A DNA stretch of 64,000 nucleotides from Alisma plantago-aquatica (GCA_963693085.1 OY856409.1:660716591-660780590), one strand, 5' to 3'. Positions 10,919 through 21,993 are shown, counted from the stretch's first letter. Program-made: numbers and translations. Notes: generated from the letters alone by a model not told the origin.

Positions 10919-10956
10919 AAATGATCTTCTCCAACAATCTCCCATGAGATGAAAAG

Positions 10957-11850
10957 ATGGGCGACTACCTACTTGGTTCTCTCAACCTAGAGGGAGGCTT
11001 CTCCATCTGTCCTCCGGTCTTTTATGGCACCACTTCCTATATTGGAAGAGGTGCATGTAATTATACATTCAGGGCATGAACTTTGACATGTGGAAGGTGA
11101 TGGTCACACCATACAAGGAGCCAACCAGATCTGTTGCAACATGGAGTGAAGCTACACTCAAAGAAGCCCAACTTAATGCCAAAGCCATAAGCATCCTCTA
11201 TGCAGCCCTTACCCCAACGGAGTTTAACCGGATCTCATCTTGGGACACCACCTATGAAATTTGGGACAAATTGTGCATCACTTGTGAGGTCACAAAGCAA
11301 GTCAAGGGGGCTAAGATCTACATGTTGAACAGCCTTCTAGAGAACTTCAAGATGGCAAAGAAAGAAGGGATTGTGGAGATGTACTCAAGATGCAATGTCA
11401 TCATCAATGGGTTGGCTGCATTGGGCAACACTTTAGATAGAGGTGTAATCACTTGTGAGGTCACCTACATTGAAGAAGTGAGGAGCCTTGGTGACATCCC
11501 AACCGAAGAACTCATTGGCAACCTCCAAGCCCATTAGCCAATGCTTGACAAGCAAGAAGACGAAGCCAAGCAAGAAGAGAAGGAAGCCAAGAAGATCAAA
11601 GATAGTGCTTTCAAAGCCCAAGTGGACGGTTATCCTTCAACAACAACTTGTTTGCCAGACTTCTCCTTCATCTTCTAGTGAAGATGATGGCCCAAGTGAG
11701 CATGAAGCCAACTACATCAAGGGTAAACACTTCAAGGGAAAGTCTACTCCTAAATGCTACAAGTGTGGACAAAAGGGGCACAATAAGAGTGAATGTCCCA
11801 AGTCAAGAAAGTCACACCACAAGGGCAAATCAAAGAAGGAAGAGGAGTAA
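10957..11850 (+). pseudogene. copia gag (UBN2-type capsid region and CCHC zinc knuckle)
   Basis: An ATG at 10957 begins a short segment with PPVFYGTTSY, resembling the PP-F-G-N-Y start of plant copia gag, which then shifts frame near 11070. At 11076-11534 follow MWKVMV, EIWDKLC, VKGAKIYMLNSLLENFKM and EELIGNLQAH, a UBN2-type gag. The part that usually carries LRSLP-W before the I-E-E motif is missing, so an internal deletion is likely. A TAG at 11535 and a second frameshift near 11640-11690 lead to CYKCGQKGHNKSECP, a C-x2-C-x4-H-x4-C RNA-binding knuckle, and a TAA at 11848. Gag would form the particle and bind RNA. Confidence 0.85.
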
Positions 11851-12850
11851 AAGGAGAGCAAGTATAAGAGAAAGGACAAGAAGGATAAGAGACGCAAGAA
11901 TGCAACTCATGCAGCTTGGGAAGCTTCATCCTCAAGCATCTCAAGATCCAAAGAAGATGGAGAATGCCACCTTGCACTCATGGCCTCTACTAGTGAAGAA
12001 ATTAGTGAGGTAAGCTAGGTAAGTGAGGTAAGCTTGCATGAGTTGTCTAAAGAAGCTATTATTGACATGCTTGTTTCTACCCATTCATCTTTTGCTAAAT
12101 GTAAATCTAAAAGAAAACGCTTAGGAAAAATTATTGATGATTTGTATGCTAAACTTAAAATTCTTGATCTTAATGAGAAAACTCATCTTGAGAGTATTGA
12201 CAACTTGCAAGGCCAATATCTCGATCTTGAGCTCTGGCACAATGGAGTTGAAGTAGAGAATGGTATATACCTTAAGAACATTGAAACTCTTAAGGAAGAA
12301 AACTAAAAGTGCCTAAAGGAGTTTGAAACTCTTAAAACTAAAAATGTTGAATTAAAGCTTCTCGTTGATGTTCATAGAGATTCAAGAGATGTCTATATTA
12401 AGGAAATTCAAGTGCATAAATCTTAAAATACTAGGTTTCTTGGTTAAGTTAATGATTTATCTTCTAGACTATCTTGCCTAGTAATGATTTTGCTTCTATT
12501 TCTCTTGAGAAAGTTTCTTATGTAACTAAAGCCCTCTATCTTGAGGCCGACCATGTTCATGCTAGAGATGATATTGCTAGTTTGTGTTCTACTATCATTT
12601 CTCTTAATGATGACAATCATAGATTGAGAGCATCTCTATAGAAATTCATCAAATGGAAAAACTCCATAAATTAAATCCTTGACCAGTCTACCAAACAAAG
12701 TGGTACTAGTGGTTTGGGATTTGTAGGAGGAGCTCCAAAGGGAAATAACAAAGCCAAAGGTAACAAAAAGATCAAGGAGGCCTCTTTCTTTGTAGGAGAG
12801 TCTTTCAACACTAAGAATCCTATGGTTTGTTCTTATTGCAACTGTGATGA
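11851..12850 (+). pseudogene. Linker between zinc knuckle and protease, charged and coiled-coil-like
   Basis: A Lys/Arg-rich stretch is followed by an acidic LALMAS-type motif and SLHELSKEAIIDML, then a heptad-like region (KSKRKRLGKIIDDLYAKLKI onward) with periodic Leu/Ile. Many plant copia elements have such a region between knuckle and protease. It is cut by several stops (for example near 12017, 12304 and 12424). At 12830-12855 a short CSYCNCDDH sequence resembles a second, degenerate zinc motif. Function unknown. Confidence 0.6.
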
Positions 12851-12970
12851 TCATTACTCTACTTATTCTCCTTAAAGCCTAAGGAGACCAACCCAAAGAT
12901 GAAATGGGTCTCCAAGATAACTCTGGATCGCAAAGTTTGAGTTGGGAACTAACATTCTCCTTTCTTGTAG

Positions 12971-13282
12971 GAAAAAGGAAGATGGATTGTTTATAGTGGT
13001 TGCACTAAGCATATGACAGGTGATATAAGCCATTTCAAAAACTTCACCAAAAAGAAAGGAGGTTCGGTCACCTTTGGGGACAATTACAAAGGCAAAGTCA
13101 AAGGTGAGGGTGATGTAGGTGAATCCTTGTGCATCAAGAATGTTCTCTTTGTGGATGGCCTACATCACAATTTAATTAGTGTTAGTCATTTATGTGATAA
13201 ATGTTACCTTGTGTTATTTACTTCCTTTGAATGCTTGATTCTAGATTCCCTCACCTACCAAGTTATATATAAGGGAACTTGA
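12971..13282 (+). pseudogene. copia aspartic protease
   Basis: The segment reads WIVYSGCTKHMTGD, then FGDNYKGKVKGEG, VLFVDGLHHNLISVSHL and CLILDS, all landmarks of copia protease. The family motif is D-S-G-C; here the catalytic Asp codon is TAT (Tyr, 12992-12994), so the enzyme would be dead. The frame ends at TGA 13280-13282, at a position where the family usually has a basic residue, and the same frame continues into integrase. Confidence 0.85.
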
Positions 13283-14180
13283 AGTAGTAATCTTTATGTT
13301 ATTGTTCTTGATTATATTAATCCTATTTTTGGTAGATGCCTAGTAGTCAACTCGAATGATATTTTTCTTTGGCATCATCGATGTGGTCATGTAAATATGC
13401 ATCAGTTGAAGAAGTTGAGCAAAAAGGACTTGGTCAAGGGACTTCCCAAATTGGATTTTGAAAAGGATGAGGAATGCCAACCTTGTACCCAAGGAAAGCA
13501 AAGCAAGTCCTCCTTCAAATCCAAAGGATTCCTTAGTACCAAGAGAGCTCTTGAGCTTCTTCACATTGATCTATTTGGACCAATGAGAACTCAATCGCTT
13601 CGTAGTTCCAAGTATTGCCTTGTTATTATCAATGATTTCTCTAGATATACTTGGACCTTCTTTCTCATTTCCAAGAGTGATACACTTGATGTTTTCTCGA
13701 GCTTTTGTAAACAAGTTGAGAATGAAGTCTCTTTCCACATCATTTCCATCTGTAGTGATCATGGGGAAATGATATTTTTGAACATTTTTGTCAAGAATCT
13801 GGTTATGCGCATAACTTTTCTTCACCTCGAACACCTCAAAAAAATGGGGTTATAGAGAGGAAGAATAGGTCTTTACAGGAGATGTCTAGGACTATGCTTT
13901 TAGAGTATGACACTCCAAAGAAGTTTTGGGTTGAAGCTGTCAGTACCTCATGCTTTGTGCAAAACTGAGTTTTTACACATCTGTCTTTGAAGAAAACCCC
14001 CTATGAGCTATGGAGTGAAAAATCCTCTCGACAAGTTTGATCTGAAATCTTACAAGGCTTTCTTTCTTGGATATAGCACTACTAGCAAGACTTATAGAGT
14101 ATTTAATGTTGATCTTGCTAAAGTAGAAGAATCTATAAATGTTAAGTTTATTGAGATTAACCCTTCTATTCCCAAAGATA
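13283..14180 (+). pseudogene. copia integrase (HHCC and DDE core)
   Basis: An HHCC-type zinc region is present (WHHRCGHVN ... CQPC), then the core with HIDLFGPM (first Asp), INDFSRYTW and CSDHG (second Asp). A frameshift in an A-run near 13840 is followed by NGVIERKNRSLQEMSRTML, which contains the third acidic residue. After a stop near 13966 comes TPYELW. A piece is then missing before LDKFDLKSYKAFFLGYSTTS (14018 onward), consistent with a deletion of the segment usually found between them. Integrase would join the cDNA to host DNA. Confidence 0.85.
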
Positions 14181-15131
14181 TAATTCCAAATGATGATGAT
14201 GTAGGTGAAGTAATTACTATTATCAAAGAGCTCAACATCACCCAAAAGGGAAAAGAGGTGGTCACTCAAGAAGAAGAGAAAGATGAAGAGAAGAAGGATC
14301 CAACCCCCCAGTTTGTAAAGAATTATCCAAAAGAGCTGATTTTAGGTGATCCATTTGCAAGAGTGAAGACGCGATATGTATTCAACAAAGTACAAGTCAA
14401 CAATGCCTTCATCTCACAACTTGAGCCTAAGAACATCAAGGAAGCTCTTGGGGATGATGAATGGATCCTAGCTATGCAAGAAGAGTTGGAGAAATTTGAA
14501 AAGAACAAAGTATGGACCCTAGTACCAAGACCAAGTGATAGAAAGATCATTCGCACCAAGTAGGTCTACCGCAACAAGCTTGATGAAAATGGAAAAGTGG
14601 TATGGAACAAAGCAAGGTTAGTGGATCAAGGCTACAATCAACAGGAAGGTATTGATTTTGACGAAATATATGCACATGTAGCTAGACTTGAGTCCATTCA
14701 TATGTTACTTGCCTTTGCTAGTTATAAAAACTTTCTTCTGTATCAAATGGAATGTTAAAAGTGCGCTTTTGAATGGTACAATTGAGGAGGAAGTGTATGT
14801 TGCACAACCCCCGGGCTTTGAGCATGATAGTTTACCTAACCATGTTTATTTGTTGCAAAAAGCTCTCTATGGACTCAAACAAGCACCTAGATCTTGGTAT
14901 GAGAAATTAAAGAAATTTTTGTTAGATCATGGGTATATCATGGGCAAAATGGATTCTACCCTATTTCTAAAGCACACTTCTAACAATTTTCTTATCATAC
15001 AAATATATATTGTTGATATCATTTTTGGAAGAACTAGCCTTGATCTTTACAAAGGATTTAGTGATCTTATGCAGAGTGAATTTGATATGAGTATGATGGT
15101 GAGCTCATGTTCTTACTTGGATTTCAAATAA
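14181..15131 (+). pseudogene. copia reverse transcriptase
   Basis: An acidic/Lys linker leads into EPKNIKEALGDDEWILAMQE, KVWTLVPRP, a TAG at 14561-14563 where the family has Trp, then RNKLDENGKVVWNKARLVDQ. A frameshift near 14690-14760 follows, then VYVAQPPGFE, LYGLKQAPRSWY and MDSTLF. The catalytic YVDD is replaced by Y-I-V-D (about 15003-15017), losing one Asp. The segment continues in a shifted frame after 15100. Confidence 0.87.
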
Positions 15132-15969
15132 AGAAAACAAAAGATGGGAACTTCATAAACTAAGGCAAGTACACAAGTGAGTTACTCAAGTGCTTTGGGA
15201 TATAGAACACCAAGCCGATGGACACACCCTTGTCAAACACCTCCAAACTTGACAAAGATGAAGAAGTTAAGAAGGTAGATGAGAAGCTTTATAGAGGTAA
15301 AATTGGAAGTTTACTTTACTTAACTACCTCTAGACATGATATAATGTTTAGTGTTGGCTTGTTTGATCGCTTTCAATCAAATCCTAAGAAATCACATCTT
15401 ATAGTTGTTAAGAGGATTTTAAGGTACTTAGCCAAAACTCAAAATTTTGGACTATGGTATCCCAAGTCAAGGGACTTTACTCTTACTACTTATAGTGATG
15501 CGGATTATACAGGATGCTTGATTGATAGAAAGTGCACAAGTGACACTTGCTTTCTCCTAGAACCATGCTTGGTGTCTTGGTTCTCCAAGAAATAGAGCAC
15601 AGTGGCATTATCAACCACCAAGGCTAAATACATTGCAGCCAAGAGTTGTTGTGCCCAGGTCCTATGGAAGAAGCAAATGCTCCAAGACTTTAACATTCGT
15701 TTTGATGTTTCTCCTATCTATTGTGATAATACTAGTGCAATTAACTTGTCATATAATCCAATCTTACATAGTAGAACTAAGCATATAGAGGTTCACCATC
15801 ATTTTATCCATGATCACATTGCCAAAAAGGATATCTATATCACACATATGGACACAGAAAATTAGTTGGCAGACATTTTCACTCAAGCTCTAGCTAGAGA
15901 GCAATATAACTTTATTAGATCTAAATTGCTCATAATTGATTTGAATGAATCCAATATGCCTTCTATCTA
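15132..15969 (+). pseudogene. copia RNase H and pol C-terminus
   Basis: After a short stop-bearing connection come PMDTPLSNTSKLDKDEE, GSLLYLTTSRHDI, YSDADYTGC (first Asp), LVSWFSKK, then a TAG (15593-15595). Next is VALSTTKAKYIAAKSCCAQ, where the usual A-E-A-E-Y is T-K-A-K-Y and the catalytic Glu is lost, then IYCDNTSAINLS (Asp) and HSRTKHIEVHHHFIHDHI. A TAG at 15863-15865 precedes LADIFTQAL, at a position where the family has Gln. The final stop is at 15967-15969. Confidence 0.87.
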
Positions 15970-16574
15970 GTTGTCTTCTATCCTATATGTTTTGCCTATG
16001 TTTTGATCACCATTGCTTGCTAATATGCTAAAAATCAGTTTTTCATGTTCATTTTGCCTTGTTTTTCTCTTATTTTTGGGTATTTTTCGCAAATGCATGT
16101 TTTATCGCAAAATAGTACCCAATGATCAGTGATATGTGCCTAAGTATGTTCAATATACATAATGGACTTGAAAAATAAATTTTATTAGCACTCTAATGAC
16201 TAGAAATCAACATTTCTAAGTTTAGATCAGGTTGACCATCAATCGAGTTGCCAACTCGATCGATCGGAGGCTGAGGGCATTTTTAAAGAGCCTATCAGTT
16301 GAGTTTCAAGTTCACGGAACTTGACCGATGGTCAGGCTACAACAAACTTAAGATAGGTTTGGCTGACTATTCTCCCTCCCAACTAGAGAAAAGTCGATCG
16401 ATCCAACATTTATCCTCCCTAAGCTCTCAACCCTAGCCCCGACCTTCCTCTCCCTAGCCCTAGTTTGACCTAGCTAGACCTCCCATAACCTTCCCCAACT
16501 AACCTAGGTCTATGGATGAGTTTTAGTGGTGTTTCCTTAGCTTTTTCTCTCTCCTTCCTCTCCTTTTCATCTCT
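15970..16574 (+). other. Non-coding region between pol and the extra ORF
   Basis: AT-rich up to about 16220. At 16228-16335 lies a group of CGATCGAGTT-type half-sites and partners (CAATCGAGTTGCC, AACTCGATCGATCGG, CAGTTGAGTTTC, GAACTTGACCGATGG) like those in the LTR. A pyrimidine-rich stretch with CTAGCCCTAG follows before the ORF start. It resembles LTR sequence only in these motifs. Confidence 0.5.
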
Positions 16575-18214
16575 ATGTCATCCAACAGGAGGAAGAGGGT
16601 CGCCCCATCTAATGCACCTTCATCTTCATCCAACTCCCACTTGATTCTATTTGATGACACCTTCTTTGTCTCAAATGAGGCTCTAAATAGGTATAAGGAG
16701 CTCCTTCCTAGGAACCCTTTTCCATTTCGTGCCCTATTTGAGCCTAAAACACAAAGATAAGAGGTCATATATCAAGTAGCGGAGTTGCTTTATGATCACC
16801 ATCTCTCAGCCTTGGGTGTTGAACACATGTGGTATAACAATTCCATCACAAGCACCAAAGTCGTTCATGAATTCTACACAAATTTGCATTAGAATTATGA
16901 CACCCTCGTACCCCCGTTTGATACTCAAGTAGTCCTCACATCCATGACAGCCACGAAGAAATTTCAAGTCTCTGAGGATACCCTAAACATCTTCTTTTTA
17001 GGTACTGAAATGACTGACACATGGTGTAAGGACTATCCAGAGTACTTTGACTTACTTGAGCCTGAGGCCTTCTACAAGCAATATGCTCTTACTCTCCCTA
17101 ATATTCATAAGTTCTTGAATAAGCCTCAATTCCCATATAGGAAGAAGTACACCCTTCCCTCCTCTGCCTTGGACCTTAAGAGACGCATCCTTGCCCTAGT
17201 CGTTAACTACAATATTCACCCAAAGAAGAATCAGACTGAGATTGCAAAAAACATTGCGGTAATCATGTATTGTCTCTTGAAGAAAATTGGAGTCAAGTGG
17301 TCAAGATATATTCTCCATCATATGACCTACTTTGACTTATACAAGAACACCTGTGGCACCCACCCACCCTACCCATCCCTGATCTTTTGTCTGTTCCAAC
17401 TTTACACTGGAAAATCTCTTTTCCATGACCTTCACTACAAACCTGCTTGGATAGGCATTTGCATCAGTGAGATCACTATTCAGAAGTCTGTGCCTATCCT
17501 ATCCTCCACCATACTTAGTGCATCTACCTCTGCCTCTACCCAAGCACCTCCACCACCTCAGACTACCCGTCCTGTCCGTGCCTCGTTCCATGTATCCAAT
17601 GAAACCCTTATGGGCTACATGATGCATCAATAGGCATACAACCATCAACTTTAGGAGCACCTACATCATGACCTATGTTCCATCATGTATAACATGAACA
17701 TGTACTGTGCACACCCCTACCCTACCTACCAGCCTTACCCATGAGGTGACTATGCATTCTATGCATATGATCACTTTTACCCTACCCCTCCACCTGCATC
17801 TTCTGCTGCTACACCCTCTACTATTGGTGGATCTACCCCTGGTGTGTTGCCTCGGACAGTTGGCCCCTTGGATACTCTACTTGCTAGACTTGGTAGTTCT
17901 ACTCCTTCCTTCCCACAGGACAATGAGCTCCATGCTCTTGGTATGTCTTGGGATGAGTAGAGTGCACGTTGGCCCAGTCGAGGTTTTGGTTCTCTTACTG
18001 ATGAGGAGATGCCAGACCAGGCTAATGATGAGGTTGCTGCTGACGAGGAGGCTGATGATGATGATGGTGATGCTTCTGATGGTGGCTCTACTGGTGACTC
18101 TAGTGATGAGGACGTTGTTATCTCTGCTGCACCTTCAGACGGAGATGACGACTATGAGCCCGATAATGATGATGTTGTTGATGATGTCGGCATAGATGAC
18201 CTAGATGTTTAGTT
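16575..18214 (+). pseudogene. Extra ORF downstream of pol: plant-retrotransposon-type protein with acidic C-terminus
   Basis: One frame spans 16575-18214 (about 545 codons) and keeps phase throughout. It is interrupted by six stops: TAA 16758, TAG 16890, TAG 17631, TAG 17652, TGA 17742 and TAG 17958. The N-terminal half (LFDDTFFVSNEALNRYKELL, VVHEFYTNLH, a basic linker, LALVVNYNIHPKKNQTEIAK) resembles the 'putative plant transposon protein' region often found downstream of, or instead of, pol in plant retroelements. The middle is Pro/Ser/Tyr-rich. The end (18009-18212) is very acidic, rich in Asp and Glu. No membrane segment is obvious, so I do not call it an envelope. Function unknown. Confidence 0.65.
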
Positions 18215-18337
18215 GTTCTAGTTTTTAGTCTAGTAGTTGATCATATGTATCTTTCTAGGCTATTTTGTATTCAAAACATTTGGGCACATGTTCTGAGTTG
18301 TACTATTTTATCATCTAGCTTTCATCATTCTAGCTTG

Positions 18338-18774
18338 TTGAGTGGGTAAACTCTTGAAGGCGGAAGACTTTTGCAAGAGTAGATAAGACCTTGGAAGAAG
18401 GCTGAAGACTCTTGGCAAAGTGGGTAAGTCCTTGGTAATGTGGAAGACTCTTTGTGTTTGGATGGGTAAGTCCTTTGGTGGTCTTGTGGTGTAACTCTTA
18501 TTGGTGAATATATAGAGAAAAGCACTTGCAAAGTCCCAAAGGTTGACCTCTCTAGGTAGTGGACTAACTCTCTCCTAGTTTGGAGAGTGAAACCGCTCTA
18601 AACGACCTTGTCAAGTGCTTTCTATAAATTCTTCTCATCCTTGCTATGCTTGTTAGTTAGGACTTCAAATTGCACTTAAGCTATTGGTTTTGATTGATGT
18701 AATTTGAAGATCTAATCTATCTTGTGAGAATTTTTAATGCTCTATTCACCCCCTCTAGAGCCCTAGATCCAACA
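18338..18774 (+). repeat. 3' LTR of the copia element, 5'-truncated
   Basis: It matches 10468-10904 of the 5' LTR at the same length (437 bp), starting at GAGTGGGTAAACTC and ending CCCTAGATCCAACA, with roughly 30 differences by eye. About 1.04 kb of its 5' part (U3 and TATA) is missing, so the polypurine tract and true LTR start are gone. Confidence 0.8.
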
Positions 18775-18929
18775 CTAATTGCCTCCTTGCTTCTTCCTGC
18801 TCCATTATCCTTCCCAAATCTGTAAGTACTTTACATTTACCATTTATATTGAATTTTCCCATCTATATAGTTTTTAATGTTGTAATATTTGTTCTTATTT
18901 ATCATTTTAGATGCATTAACCACCTTATT

Positions 18930-19450
18930 TGTTGGAGTCAACATAATTACAACATGAGACGTACAATACTAACATCATTTGACAATACATTTGATGTATA
19001 GTATGAGACGTATAGTACAAGATGTATAATACATTTACAATACTAACATCTCATACTACACAAATGTACAATACTAATATTATTTGATAATACATTTAGA
19101 TGTACAGTATGCAATATACAATACTAACACTGTTTGCCAATATATTTCGACGTGCAATACGAGACGTACAATATGAGTGTACAATATGATACTACATTTT
19201 GCATACATTTAGAATATAAAAGCTTGTCAAAATTGCACATAAGAAGTACAATACTAACAAACCACATTGTACAAAAAATACAATACTAACAACCCCATTT
19301 TGTAGGCATTCAAAATGTAACATTTAACAAAATTGTGTGCAAAAATTATAGTACTTTCAACCACATTGTAGATGAAGTAAAGTACTAACAATCACATTCC
19401 ATACATTCAAAATGTTGCGACAAAATTTTGTACAAAAAGTATAGTACTGG
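18930..19450. repeat. Cluster of ACAATACTAAC motifs
   Basis: The string ACAATACTAA(C/T) occurs at about 18963, 19038, 19068, 19119, 19249 and 19280. Near-variants (TATAGTAC, AAGTACTAAC, ACAATATGA, GACAATACATTT) lie between. Spacing is irregular (30 to 130 bp). The reverse complement reads GTTAGTATTGT. No coding region is present. It looks like the non-coding part of a transposon whose body was separated by later insertions, but its element is not identified. Confidence 0.55.
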
Positions 19451-20699
19451 TGCGATCTTCTCAAGGTCACACACTAGCCAACTAAATGGTGACTAGATGC
19501 AACCCTAAGGGAAAACACATGATGGATCTTTTAAAATTTATATGTGGGACCTAGTTCAACACACTAGATTATACTATTCGCACTTCACTCGCAAGCACAT
19601 GGGGTCATGCTATAGTATAGAGAAGTGGCAAGAGAAGGGTCAATCCTCAGGGAGAGAGGGGGCACTAGAGCTAGGTCTATGTTCCTAAAGTGAAGAGTAG
19701 GGTTTTAGTGTTTAAAGACTTATTTTGGTTGATTACACTACAATTTCAAGCAATAAACAACAAGAAAGAAACTAGATTAACAAAAACCTTAGATTACCCT
19801 AAGCAAGTTAAGACTAAGAAACTAGATAAGAGAAGCAACTAAGCTAGAGCAAGGAGTTACACTACACTAGCAATTCAAATTATCAACAAAGAGGCAAGCT
19901 AAGAAATAAGACAAGTCATGGCCTAAGTTATCACTAGCTAACTAAATAAACACAAGCAAGCTCAAAAGAGCCCTAACTACTTAAGAAAAACCTAACTATC
20001 AAGAACCAAGTGATTAGCTAAGAAGTAACAAAGGAAATTAACTAAACTATCATTAACAAGCTAAGAAGGCAAGGGTGGATTTTAAGAAATATGATGGATA
20101 GGTGGGCCGTTTGGGAATGAAACTTTGATCTTAGTTGGGGGAGGTTACATAACTAGCAAGCTTTATATCTTCAATCTAGATTACCAAACCAAAGAACAAG
20201 ACAAGTTCTGTTGGAATATACCTTATGCTAGTAGTTGGAGAACTAGGGCTAGGTGTAATTCTAATAGGATTTGGCAAGTCTAGGTTTCTAGGGTAAGTGG
20301 TATTAGGGAAATTGAGAGATAAGGGTAGGAATGGGAATAGAGATGAGGGTATTTAACCTCATGTTACTTGCCATCTAGCCTTTAGGAAACTCTAGGAAAT
20401 TGCACTAATCACACTTACACTAGCTAATTAGATCTCATGCCCACTTGTAGGAGAAGGGAGTTGTAAATAGGAACAAAGGGGATAGATAGGGATCCACTAA
20501 TTGGACCTAGGATCCATTCCTAAGATAGCCACATACATTCCATTTTCCCACAGAAGCTAAGTGTCATCAAGAATCACAAAATAAGCAATCTATATTTAAA
20601 AGCACAACCCACAAGCAAGATAATGAGAAATGAGATAGAAGTAAGAGGCAATAATCATAGAATGGAAATATGTTCAATACAAGTTATTTTCCCCCAACA
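19451..20699 (+). repeat. Probable LTR of an unidentified retrotransposon
   Basis: It ends in CCCCCAACA, immediately followed by TGGTATCAAAG (20700-20710), a tRNA-Met-type primer-binding site. The start (TGCGATCTTCTC at about 19451) is a guess from the TG rule. It includes AGGGTCAATCCTCAGGGAGA, a type of string often seen in plant LTRs, and a long A-rich low-complexity middle. No second copy is in the window. Confidence 0.4.
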
Positions 20700-20710
20700 T
20701 GGTATCAAAG
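20700..20710 (+). promoter_or_regulatory. Primer-binding site, tRNA-Met type
   Basis: TGGTATCAAAG directly follows an AACA LTR end. It supports calling the preceding 1.25 kb an LTR. Confidence 0.5.
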
Positions 20711-21048
20711 TAACATTTTAACCCCAAATAGCCCACCACTAGGGGCTTATCTAGACATGATTATGCAAAAGAGAAAAGAAAGGGGAATAAAGGGGGGAAT
20801 CCATGGAGCTCGTGGAAGCTTCTTCTCCTTCACATCCTAGATGTTGTAGAATGACCTCCCTCTTCTAAGGTGGGTGAAGAGCATGGAAATGCAGGGGATT
20901 ATGGTAGAAACCTAGAAAACTAGGTTTCTACGGTGGAAATGGGGTGGAAATAGTAGGTGAAGGTCTTGAATGCAAGGGAGATAGCAATGAATGCTTTAGA
21001 CTAGGTAGGAGGGTGCTAAGGCATCTAACCTAGTGTTGTAGCCACCAC

Positions 21049-21050
<2 letters not shown>
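20711..21050. other. Probable retrotransposon leader, no gene seen
   Basis: The region after the PBS contains a short inverted pair around 20910-20930 (AAACCTAG / CTAGGTTT) and no supported ORF. It stops at the (TA)n run, where the MULE-like region begins. Confidence 0.35.

Positions 21051-21097
<47 letters not shown>
21051..21097. repeat. (AT)n microsatellite
   Basis: About 23 AT dinucleotides. It marks the junction between the LTR-like region and the transposase-bearing region. Confidence 0.95.
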
Positions 21098-21099
<2 letters not shown>

Positions 21100-21110
21100 C
21101 TATTTATTCA

Positions 21111-21126
21111 TTACCCACGTGGGTAA
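21111..21126. promoter_or_regulatory. 16-bp perfect palindrome containing a G-box (CACGTG)
   Basis: TTACCCACGTGGGTAA is its own reverse complement; one further flanking base on each side also pairs. The centre is the G-box CACGTG, a common plant bZIP/bHLH site. It lies about 970 bp before the transposase ATG. It could be promoter DNA or part of a transposon end. Confidence 0.45.
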
Positions 21127-21127
21127 T

Positions 21128-21993
21128 TTAGTTTCGCTACCCGGTGCACGCGGGACTTATCTCCTTGAATTTCCATCTGCGGGCGGCGCTCCTTTTCGTC
21201 GCCAGTCCATGCCAATTGATCTTCTCCTCTTGAATAATTAGATTACGCTCATCACTTATCCACAAAATTACCACCGTCTCTGTGTGTGGTGGTCGATCTG
21301 GACTGTCAGAGGCCGATGCAACAGACGCTTCCATCCAGGCTATTCTGCCACCAAGCCTTATCACCGTGCATCACCCCCAACTGCCTAGTGACAGCTTCCT
21401 AAGCTACATTGACAGCACGGCTATTGCATCTTGCCCATCCTTCCCCTAGAGCAGTGCCCCAATCTGAAAGTGGCACCTGAACTAGAAGGGAACCATTCTC
21501 TGTTGTCCTTTTTCTCTCTCTCCTGTTCGCGATGACCTCCCCTACTCAGCCTTGCTCCGGCTACCTCCAGTGGCCTGTAGTGACGCCCTAGGCACCTCAA
21601 AGGAGAGACGACACTCCAAGATAGTTCAAGCGAATGCCTGTAGAACTTGTCAAGCAGTAGCTTTGATCAATTCTTCTATCTATTAAGGTACTCTATCATT
21701 ACCCATTTTTCTGCAGTTGTCATCTTGTTTGAGAATTGCGCCTCTCTGGACCTCGCCTGGCCTTGTTTTCTTACTTCATGCCTTCAACGACATGTACCAG
21801 ATGTGCCCAATGTAGTAGCTTTTTCAAATCCTTGCTCTTTTTTCTTTTGTTGTGAAACTCACTTGGAAATCTACATATAACCTTATTTGTCCAAGTTACC
21901 TTTCTATATTTTCTTCTTCAATTCAAGTGTTTATGTCCAACTTGGAAATCTATTTTATTCTGATTTGTAATTTGGAATACAAATCTTCTTGCA
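21128..21993 (+). other. 5' leader/promoter region of the transposase gene
   Basis: The first ~500 bp is GC-richer than the surroundings, then becomes T-rich. No ORF here shows a recognisable domain. An upstream non-coding exon or promoter is possible but cannot be shown. Confidence 0.35.

Larger units (their letters stand above)
9432..18774 (+). mobile_element. Ty1/copia LTR retrotransposon with an extra ORF after pol, decayed
   Basis: The order is 5' LTR, tRNA-Met-type PBS, gag with zinc knuckle, coiled-coil linker, protease, integrase, reverse transcriptase, RNase H, extra ORF, and the 3' part of a second LTR. Integrase before RT makes this copia-type. A long gag linker and an additional ORF between pol and the 3' LTR recall the Sirevirus lineage, but that placement is inference. 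Many stops, several frameshifts and lost catalytic residues make it non-functional. The only LTR part present at both ends (437 bp each) differs at roughly 30 positions by eye. No convincing target duplication is seen, because the 3' LTR has lost its 5' end and its junction cannot be trusted. Confidence 0.9.

Noticed and set aside
17707..18195. Leu/His/Met-rich 162-codon + ORF
   Set aside because: It is an out-of-phase shadow of the post-pol ORF, whose own frame carries the Pro-rich and acidic regions.
16575..18214. Envelope gene
   Set aside because: No signal peptide, fusion-like or membrane segment can be seen. The position alone is not enough.
9432..18774. 5-bp target duplication for the copia element
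   Set aside because: The left LTR end is only approximate and the right LTR lost its start. The flanking 5-mers do not match convincingly.
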